Assembly (NCBI GenBank): GCA_017416635.1
Contig: JAFQBQ010000006.1
Location: 1-6,838 of the forward strand
Length of the DNA: 6,838 bases
Reading direction: 5' to 3'
DNA from: Alphaproteobacteria bacterium
GTDB taxonomy: Bacteria; Pseudomonadota; Alphaproteobacteria; UBA3830
Positions 1-4,642 of this stretch are shown piece by piece. The notes below the pieces were generated by a model that worked only from the letters and a program-made list of their open reading frames with translations, made no database searches and had not been told where the DNA came from. The translations under genes were made by a program, and so were the position numbers. How positions within the stretch are numbered: the first letter of the stretch is position 1; every line of letters begins with the position of its first letter.

Positions 1-12
1 AGTCCAATCTGA

Positions 13-18
13 AAGGAG
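13..18 (+). promoter_or_regulatory. Ribosome binding site of rpmJ
   Basis: AAGGAG, a near-perfect Shine-Dalgarno sequence, lies seven bases before the ATG at 26. It fixes the start of this very short gene. Confidence 0.8.
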
Positions 19-25
19 CTTTTTT

Positions 26-151
26 ATGAAAGTTGTGAATTCATTGAAGACGATAAAAGCTCGGCATAAGAATTGCCGAATGGTGCGTCGCAAAGGTCGC
101 GTTTACGTGATAAATAAGACAAATCCTCGTTTTAAAGCGAGACAGGGGTAA
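26..151 (+). CDS. rpmJ: 50S ribosomal protein L36
   Basis: Encodes a 41-residue basic protein that reads [10 protein letters not shown] at the start and ends FKARQG, a recognisable bacterial L36. L36 is the smallest large-subunit protein and binds 23S rRNA. Only one cysteine is present (residue 17, in [15 protein letters not shown]), so the four-ligand zinc site of the C+ form is missing. This is the zinc-independent type that is standard in Alphaproteobacteria. The start is supported by the AAGGAG sequence seven bases upstream. rpsA follows 46 bases later on the same strand with no terminator between, so co-transcription is possible. Identification is from sequence recognition and is firm despite the short length. 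Confidence 0.93.
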   Translation: MKVVNSLKTIKARHKNCRMVRRKGRVYVINKTNPRFKARQG

Positions 152-197
152 TTGTTATAGAGTCGTTTTCATAAATAAAATAGTATAGGAAAATTTA

Positions 198-1883
198 ATG
201 TCAGAAGAGTTAGATACTCAAGAAAAGAGTTTTGCTGATCTTTTCTCGGAGTCCTGCAAAAATGATAATTGGACAGGCAAAGTAGTTAAGGGAAAGGTCA
301 TTGCTGCGGATGAGAATTTCATCACCGTAGATGTTGGTTTGAAGTCAGAGGGACGTATTCCTGCTGCGGAATTTAAGCGCGCGGGAAAGTCCATCGACTT
401 AAAAATTGGCGATGTTGTTGATGTGTACGTAGATCGCTACGAAAACAGAAGTGGCGAAATGGTTTTAAGCCGCGAGAAGGCGTTGAGAGCGGAGGCTTGG
501 GATACTTTCGAGAAAGCATTCAAAGATGGTGTCAGCGTTACTGGAACGATTTTCAATCGTGTTAAGGGTGGATTTATGGTCGATCTCGGCGGCGCGACGG
601 CGTTTTTACCAGGCAGCCAGATAGATTCTCGTCCGGTAAAGGATATTACTCCGTTACTCGGTGTAGAACAGCCATTTATGATTTTGAAAATGGATAAGCT
701 TCGCGAAAATATCGTCGTTTCCAGAAAGGTTCTCATCGAGGGAACTAACAGCGAAGAGAGAGAAAAGCTCATCGCTACTCTTGCAGAAGGAATGGAAATC
801 GACGGTGTCGTGAAAAATATTACATCGTACGGTGCGTTTGTTGATCTTGGCGGGATTGATGGTTTGTTGCACAATACAGACATCTGCTGGAAGAGAATTA
901 ATAATGCCTCTGAGGTGTTGACCGCTGGACAGAAAGTTCGAGTAAAGATTCTGAAGTTCAACAAGGAGACCAAGCGCATTTCTTTAGGAATGAAGCAGTT
1001 GACGAGAGATCCTTGGGAGGGTGTTGAAACAGAATTCCAGGTTGGTTCGAGAATCGAAGGAACTGTTACGAACGTTACGGATTACGGAATTTTCGTTGAA
1101 ATTAAGGAGGGCGTTGAAGGTTTGGTTTACGTTTCCGAAATCAGCTGGAAAAAGAATTTTTCGCCATCGAAAGTCGCGTCTGCCGGGGAGAAAATCGAAG
1201 TTGTTGTCCTTGATGTTGATGTTGCAAAGAGGCGTATCGGCTTGGGCTTGAAGCAATTGCAAGTTAATCCTTGGGAACAGATTGTAAAAGATTATCCGGT
1301 CGGAAAAGTTTTCGATGGAGTAATTTCCAACGTCGCAGAATTCGGTTTGTTTGTGAAAATTTCGGATGATATCGATGGGATGGTTCATCTAAATGATATT
1401 TCCTGGGAGAAAATCAAAGACGAGGATTACGCAAAATTCCAGAAGGGCGATACCGTGAAAGTAAAAGTCCTCGAAATTGATGCTCAGAAAGAAAAAATTT
1501 CTTTGGGAATGAAGCAGTTGACCGAGAATCCTTACGGAGATAGCGATTTGGATGTTCGCAAGGGCATGGTCGTTACCTGTGTTGTTTCTGAAATTCAAAA
1601 AGATGGAATTGAAGTCACTTTGCCGAACGGAATTCGTGGATTTATCAAGAAAGCAGACTTGGCGAAGGATCATCAAGATCGCAAGACTGACAGATTTGCT
1701 GTTGGAGAGAAAGTCGACGCAAAGGTTATTTCTGTAGATAAGTCAGGAAGAAAGATTTCGCTTTCCATCAGGGCATTGGAGATTGAGGAAGAGAAGCAAG
1801 TTATGGCGGAGTTTGGGTCTTCGGACAGCGGCGCCAGCTTGGGTTACATCCTCGGATTAGCCATGAATAAAGATGAGAAATAA
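198..1883 (+). CDS. rpsA: 30S ribosomal protein S1
   Basis: A 561-residue protein, close to the usual 550-570 of proteobacterial S1, which binds mRNA on the small subunit and helps start translation of structured messages. Six S1 (OB-fold) domains can be placed at about residues 28-94, 112-178, 198-266, 283-352, 368-438 and 455-525. Domains 3-5 carry the classic pattern: YGAFVDLGG with GLLH, YGIFVEI with GLVYVSEISW, and FGLFVKI with GMVHLNDISW. Domains 1-2 are the divergent ribosome-anchoring pair, as in the family. The C-terminal tail (residues 540-553, SSDSGASLGY then ILG) resembles the alphaproteobacterial tail. The ATG at 198 follows AGGA at 187-190. One small oddity is Asn226 in the domain 3 H-x-T-D motif, where family members usually have Ile or Val. 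A strong terminator follows immediately. Confidence 0.98.
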   Translation: MSEELDTQEKSFADLFSESCKNDNWTGKVVKGKVIAADENFITVDVGLKSEGRIPAAEFKRAGKSIDLKIGDVVDVYVDRYENRSGEMVLSREKALRAEAWDTFEKAFKDGVSVTGTIFNRVKGGFMVDLGGATAFLPGSQIDSRPVKDITPLLGVEQPFMILKMDKLRENIVVSRKVLIEGTNSEEREKLIATLAEGMEIDGVVKNITSYGAFVDLGGIDGLLHNTDICWKRINNASEVLTAGQKVRVKILKFNKETKRISLGMKQLTRDPWEGVETEFQVGSRIEGTVTNVTDYGIFVEIKEGVEGLVYVSEISWKKNFSPSKVASAGEKIEVVVLDVDVAKRRIGLGLKQLQVNPWEQIVKDYPVGKVFDGVISNVAEFGLFVKISDDIDGMVHLNDISWEKIKDEDYAKFQKGDTVKVKVLEIDAQKEKISLGMKQLTENPYGDSDLDVRKGMVVTCVVSEIQKDGIEVTLPNGIRGFIKKADLAKDHQDRKTDRFAVGEKVDAKVISVDKSGRKISLSIRALEIEEEKQVMAEFGSSDSGASLGYILGLAMNKDEK

Positions 1884-1898
1884 TTTCACCTTTCGATT

Positions 1899-1926
1899 AA
1901 AAAGCCCTCTTCGGAGGGCTTTTTTT
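1899..1926 (+). terminator. Intrinsic terminator after rpsA
   Basis: The arms 1899-1909 and 1914-1924 are perfectly complementary (AAAAAGCCCTC / GAGGGCTTTTT). They close a TTCG loop on a C-G pair, the very stable cUUCGg tetraloop, and run into seven T residues (1920-1926). It lies 16 bases after the rpsA stop. The A-run on the 5' side means it could also work on the minus strand as a backup for the converging gene. Confidence 0.95.
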
Positions 1927-1950
1927 GTTGTTTTTATCTAAGGTGAATTG

Positions 1951-1986
1951 AAAAAGAACGAAAGTCATTTCTGAACTTGACTTTCG
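1951..1986 (-). terminator. Probable terminator of the Myb-like gene
   Basis: A perfect 9-bp inverted repeat, CGAAAGTCA (1959-1967) and TGACTTTCG (1978-1986), has a 10-base loop. Read on the minus strand it is followed by TTCTTTTT (1958-1951), so it is oriented to stop transcription from the minus-strand gene ending at 2012. There is no T-run on the plus-strand side. Confidence 0.6.
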
Positions 1987-2011
1987 CAATGAGTTCAGCG
2001 ATCTCTTTTAA

Positions 2012-3025
2012 CTACTGGTTATTTATAGGTCGCATCCCATAGTTATTCCCGTTTGCTTGCTGATTTGCTGTTCTCGGCTGATTTGGCAGCATTTGATTCA
2101 CAGCTGTTGCTAGCTGACCAAGACTCGAATACACTCCGGAAAAAAGAGGAAAAATACGAGGATCGCTTGCTAATGGATTACTTGCTAGTAATCCGAAGCT
2201 TGCCTGCACTTGATTCGAAGCTCGAATAACATTGCCTACAAAATTACGAGGATTCAAAGGACGCTCCGTTTGAGTCTCTACAGTCTGTAAAGCTGGCTGA
2301 GGAATATTGATCGTCTGGATCTCCATGGATTGCAAAGAAAGTTGTTTTTTCTGAGGCTTGGAAATTGGCTCCCCAAATTCATCAACAGGCTGTTTTTTTA
2401 ATGTACTGTTCCATCGATTTTTTACGGCATTATCCGATCTTCCAATCATAAGTGCAGATATTTTTCCCCACTGATTTCCCAATTGATTATGCAATTTTCG
2501 CAAGCGCTGGTCTTCTTCAGTGGTCCAAGGCTTTGAATTTGGATTAGGATCCAAATGATTATACCATCTTTCACGGCATTGTTTTCCCGTTCGGATTGGT
2601 ACTCCAGTGTCTGGATTTTGGAAATGAGTACAAACTAATTTGGGCCAACTTTTCGCTCCATGAGTACGCACCCATTCTGTAATTTTTTGATCTTCATCTG
2701 GGGTCCATGCACCTTTGATACTACCATATAGTTGTAAAGCTCTTTCTGCAACTGTAATAGGATTTGTATTATCTTTGAAATCTTCTTTCACTAGTTCATC
2801 TATTTTTTCTCCTAGATTACTTAAATGTCTCCAATCTCTTTTTGTTTTAACAAATCTAGGCGTTCTGACCATCGAAAGTGCACTAATTCTTTTCTTCGGT
2901 ACTGCCGCTGTTTGTCCGCTAAGTGCTTCTGCCTGTAAAGGACCATTAACTTGCGGCATTCCCTCAGCTGTATACGACAACAACGAAAATACACTTACTA
3001 ACATTGATAATTTAAACTTTGTCAT
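2012..3025 (-). CDS. Putative exported tandem-Myb (R2R3-type) DNA-binding protein
   Basis: A 337-residue protein. Residues 1-22 look like a Sec signal peptide: K3/K5, a hydrophobic core around LSMLVSVFSLLSY, and an AEG site before Met23. A basic stretch follows (PKKR at 43-46). Two Myb repeats lie at about 103-160 and 164-211. Repeat 1 has tryptophans 107, 127 and 154 and the helix GKQCRERWYNHL. Repeat 2 has tryptophans 167, 186 and 205 and SDNAVKNRWNSTL. Lys148, Asn156, Lys202, Asn203, Asn206 and Ser207 match the base-contacting residues of c-Myb (K128, N136, K182, N183, N186, S187). Repeat 1 carries about eight extra residues between helices 2 and 3. The tail (212-337) is rich in Q, N and P with no recognised domain. 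The ATG follows GGAGAG, and there is no sign of introns or frameshift. R2R3 Myb modules are typical of eukaryotic transcription factors. Action in a host nucleus is inference, and a chromosomal role is possible if the signal peptide is not used. Confidence 0.85.
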   Translation of the reverse strand: MTKFKLSMLVSVFSLLSYTAEGMPQVNGPLQAEALSGQTAAVPKKRISALSMVRTPRFVKTKRDWRHLSNLGEKIDELVKEDFKDNTNPITVAERALQLYGSIKGAWTPDEDQKITEWVRTHGAKSWPKLVCTHFQNPDTGVPIRTGKQCRERWYNHLDPNPNSKPWTTEEDQRLRKLHNQLGNQWGKISALMIGRSDNAVKNRWNSTLKKQPVDEFGEPISKPQKKQLSLQSMEIQTINIPQPALQTVETQTERPLNPRNFVGNVIRASNQVQASFGLLASNPLASDPRIFPLFSGVYSSLGQLATAVNQMLPNQPRTANQQANGNNYGMRPINNQ

Positions 3026-3026
3026 T

Positions 3027-3066
3027 AAGTCTCTCCAATTAATTTACACTATTAATATAGAGACTT
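3027..3066. repeat. 8-bp inverted repeat spanning the Myb-like gene leader
   Basis: AAGTCTCT (3027-3034) and AGAGACTT (3059-3066) are perfect complements separated by 24 bases. One arm covers most of the Shine-Dalgarno sequence and the other lies in or beside the candidate -10 region. It could be an operator or, if transcription starts further upstream, an RNA hairpin that hides the ribosome binding site. Confidence 0.4.
3031..3036 (-). promoter_or_regulatory. Ribosome binding site of the Myb-like gene
   Basis: GGAGAG on the minus strand, five bases before the ATG at 3025-3023, selects this start over the internal Met8. It lies mostly within one arm of the 8-bp inverted repeat described separately. 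Confidence 0.7.
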
Positions 3067-3081
3067 TTTAGTAATAGACAA
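3054..3081 (-). promoter_or_regulatory. Possible promoter of the Myb-like gene
   Basis: On the minus strand, TTGTCT (3081-3076) as a -35 and TATATT (3059-3054) as a -10 are separated by 16 bases, placing a start of transcription near 3047, about 20 bases before the gene. The surroundings are very AT-rich, so chance matches are easy. The candidate would make the Myb-like gene independent of the T6SS/HIT unit upstream of it. Confidence 0.35.
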
Positions 3082-3132
3082 TATATTATGAAAAATAAAG
3101 CATCTTATTTGTCGTTTTTTTTGGAAAGAAAT

Positions 3133-3612
3133 CTAGTCAAAATTAAGCTCGTTAGCTTTTCGAATGTGTTCTGCAAGTTTTTCCAAATCAGGATTTTTCC
3201 CATGATATTCATGCGATGATACATAGCCCTCATAATGGTCAAAATACTTATTATAATCGGTATGAATTGGTTTCCACTCGCCACTGGTTTTATGCAAAGG
3301 AAATAATTTCGCATGAACGTGATTTATTCCGAAACCTTCGTAAATCATCGCTGTTCGTCCAACATCTTCAAACGCATTATCGAACAATCGACCGACTATT
3401 GCCGATTTCAAAGTCAATTTTGCTAACTCTTCATCCGGCATATGAAATGCGTAACTCTGAAAGTGCTTTTTCGGAATTACTACGGATGCGCCCAAAGTGT
3501 TCGGATAAATCGATAAAAACGCTAGGTGCTCATCGTCTTCCCATATTTTATAAATCGGACTTTCGCCGCGAACTATTTTACAAAAAATGCAGTCGTTTTC
3601 TTCTTGAGACAT
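3133..3612 (-). CDS. HIT-family (histidine triad) protein, probable nucleotide hydrolase or transferase
   Basis: A 159-residue protein of the HIT superfamily, whose members cleave or transfer nucleotidyl groups. It has a CIFC pair (Cys8, Cys11) that with His50 (in VIPKKH) and His98 would form the usual structural zinc site. The substrate-binding segment around GASVVIPKKH and the signature GINHVHAKLFPLH (95-107) are clear. The middle histidine, normally the nucleophile, is His100. The third triad position is Lys102 instead of His, with His107 nearby, so it belongs to a divergent subgroup. I prefer the ATG at 3612 because AAAGGAAA (3624-3617) precedes it. An in-frame ATG at 3627 overlaps the upstream stop as ATGA but has no ribosome binding site. 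It is the last gene of the vgrG unit. A cargo or housekeeping role cannot be told from the sequence. Confidence 0.92.
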   Translation of the reverse strand: MSQEENDCIFCKIVRGESPIYKIWEDDEHLAFLSIYPNTLGASVVIPKKHFQSYAFHMPDEELAKLTLKSAIVGRLFDNAFEDVGRTAMIYEGFGINHVHAKLFPLHKTSGEWKPIHTDYNKYFDHYEGYVSSHEYHGKNPDLEKLAEHIRKANELNFD

Positions 3613-3616
3613 AATA

Positions 3617-3624
3617 TTTCCTTT
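3617..3624 (-). promoter_or_regulatory. Ribosome binding site deciding the HIT start
   Basis: AAAGGAAA on the minus strand sits a few bases before the ATG at 3612 and inside the five-codon extension from the ATG at 3627. It favours the shorter, 159-residue protein. Confidence 0.6.
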
Positions 3625-4040
3625 CATGAAGCGATTATTAAAAATTGACCTGCAAAGTTTATTCTTATGACCCCTCCATACGCGCAGGTTAATGTGGAGG
3701 CGTCAGTAAGGACTGGCCCAAGCGGCGTTATAATTGTCGGATTGGTTACTGTCCACGGACCAACGGGAGTAGGAATACATGGTCCAGGCGTTAATACACC
3801 TAAAGCAGCGGAAGTTTGTGCTGCAGTGATCGGATTCATCAAACTGGTACAAAATCCCAACGGAACTACATTCACGAATGGCGCAAAATTCATACATGTA
3901 GCAAACGGTCCGCACGGCGTTATTATCAAGTTAGGTATTGGAATCACCGTACCCATGCCGGTTCCAGGAGCAGGAGGAAAAGGAGCTAACGACGCTAATG
4001 GACAAGAAGTTATTGATCCCATGCAAACACAAAATCCCAT
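3624..4040 (-). CDS. PAAR-like (DUF4280) spike-tip protein
   Basis: A 138-residue, Pro/Gly/Cys-rich protein with no membrane segment or signal peptide. The block PFVNVVPLGFCTSLMNP (54-70), then AAALGVLTPGPCIP-like text (78-90), GPW (94-96) and the end block CAYGGVIRINFAGQ (119-132) match what I know of DUF4280. This PAAR-like family sharpens or caps VgrG spikes in T6SS and related contractile systems. Its start overlaps the stop of the YwqK-like gene by one base (TAATG), with AGGAAG just upstream, so translation is probably coupled. vgrG lies two genes upstream, which fits a matched tip pair. The protein ends soon after the domain, so any toxin would be carried by another protein rather than fused here. 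Family assignment is strong; capping of this particular VgrG is inferred. Confidence 0.85.
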   Translation of the reverse strand: MGFCVCMGSITSCPLASLAPFPPAPGTGMGTVIPIPNLIITPCGPFATCMNFAPFVNVVPLGFCTSLMNPITAAQTSAALGVLTPGPCIPTPVGPWTVTNPTIITPLGPVLTDASTLTCAYGGVIRINFAGQFLIIAS

Positions 4041-4642
4041 TATGCTTCCTTTCTCGCAATTAAATTACCATCTTCGTCGTATGTATCAACGTATCCAACA
4101 GGTTTACCCATATCAAATTCGGAAATTTCCAATACCGCTCCTGACGGAAAATATTTTTTTACTTCTCCGTCGCGAACTCCGTTTTTATATATGCTTTGTT
4201 CTTGTAAGGAGCCATCTGGATAGAATGAAAAGCAATTGCCTTCTTGCAATCCGTCAACATATTCGGCTTCTCGAATGACTCTTCCAGCATTATCAAAAGA
4301 TAAAAATGATCCATGAATTTTTCCCTTCTGAAAAATTGTATGACCTGTCTTAATTCCGTTAACAAAAAAATCAGTTTCGCCTTCCATTAATCCGTTTTTG
4401 AAAGATGCGGTCATTATGATTACGCCGTCCTGATAAAATTCTGCAGGCCCCTCTAAGATTCCATCATTGTAAGTCAGTTTTTGAGCAATTCGTTCGCCGT
4501 CATCGTAATTTATCATTTCGCCATGAATGACTCCGTTCTTGAACGAAATTTTTTTTAGTAATTTTCCATCAGAGGTTCGAATTTCTTCAACCTTAATATC
4601 TTCTGATGTCGTTGCCGATGAATTTTCTGATGAATTATCCAA
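4040..4642 (-). CDS. YwqK/MORN-like repeat protein in the T6SS cassette
   Basis: A 200-residue acidic protein made almost wholly of about seven repeats of 22-25 residues from residue 26 onward. Each has the form DG-x-hydrophobic ... FKNG-x-x-x-GE-x-x-x-Y, for example FKNGVIHGEMINYD and YKNGVRDGEVKKYFP. This is the MORN-variant pattern of YwqK-type proteins (COG2849), some of which are antitoxins. The first 15 residues are Ser/Glu/Thr-rich and no signal peptide is seen, so the protein is probably cytoplasmic. The start codon is TTG at 4642, supported by GGGAG (4656-4652) nine bases upstream; it overlaps the vgrG stop by eight bases. It lies between vgrG and the PAAR-like gene, a place often used for adaptors or immunity proteins. 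Which of these it is cannot be decided from sequence. Confidence 0.85.
   Translation of the reverse strand: MDNSSENSSATTSEDIKVEEIRTSDGKLLKKISFKNGVIHGEMINYDDGERIAQKLTYNDGILEGPAEFYQDGVIIMTASFKNGLMEGETDFFVNGIKTGHTIFQKGKIHGSFLSFDNAGRVIREAEYVDGLQEGNCFSFYPDGSLQEQSIYKNGVRDGEVKKYFPSGAVLEISEFDMGKPVGYVDTYDEDGNLIARKEA

Noticed and set aside
152..181. Promoter-like pair TTGTTA and TAAAAT between rpmJ and rpsA
   Set aside because: The spacing is 18 and the resulting start would leave almost no leader before the rpsA ribosome binding site. The region is AT-rich, so chance matches are likely.
2012..3025. Possibility that the Myb-like gene is eukaryotic contamination or a chimeric assembly
   Set aside because: It has no introns, a Shine-Dalgarno sequence, a bacterial-type terminator and signal peptide, and it lies between clear bacterial genes with similar base composition.
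3093..3110. Small hairpin followed by T residues on the minus strand, as a terminator for the HIT gene
   Set aside because: The stem is seven pairs, nearly all A-T, with a bulge and a three-base loop, which is too weak to call. Read-through into the Myb-like gene therefore remains possible.
3613..3627. Five-codon N-terminal extension of the HIT protein from the ATG at 3627
   Set aside because: The ATGA overlap with the upstream stop is suggestive of coupling. However, the ATG lacks a ribosome binding site, and the extension itself encodes a good one for the ATG at 3612.
3667..4278. A 203-codon plus-strand open frame antisense to the PAAR-like and YwqK-like genes
   Set aside because: It has no ribosome binding site. 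Its Gly/Pro/Val-rich part simply mirrors the proline- and glycine-rich PAAR-like gene, while the minus-strand frame matches a known family and is coupled to its neighbours.
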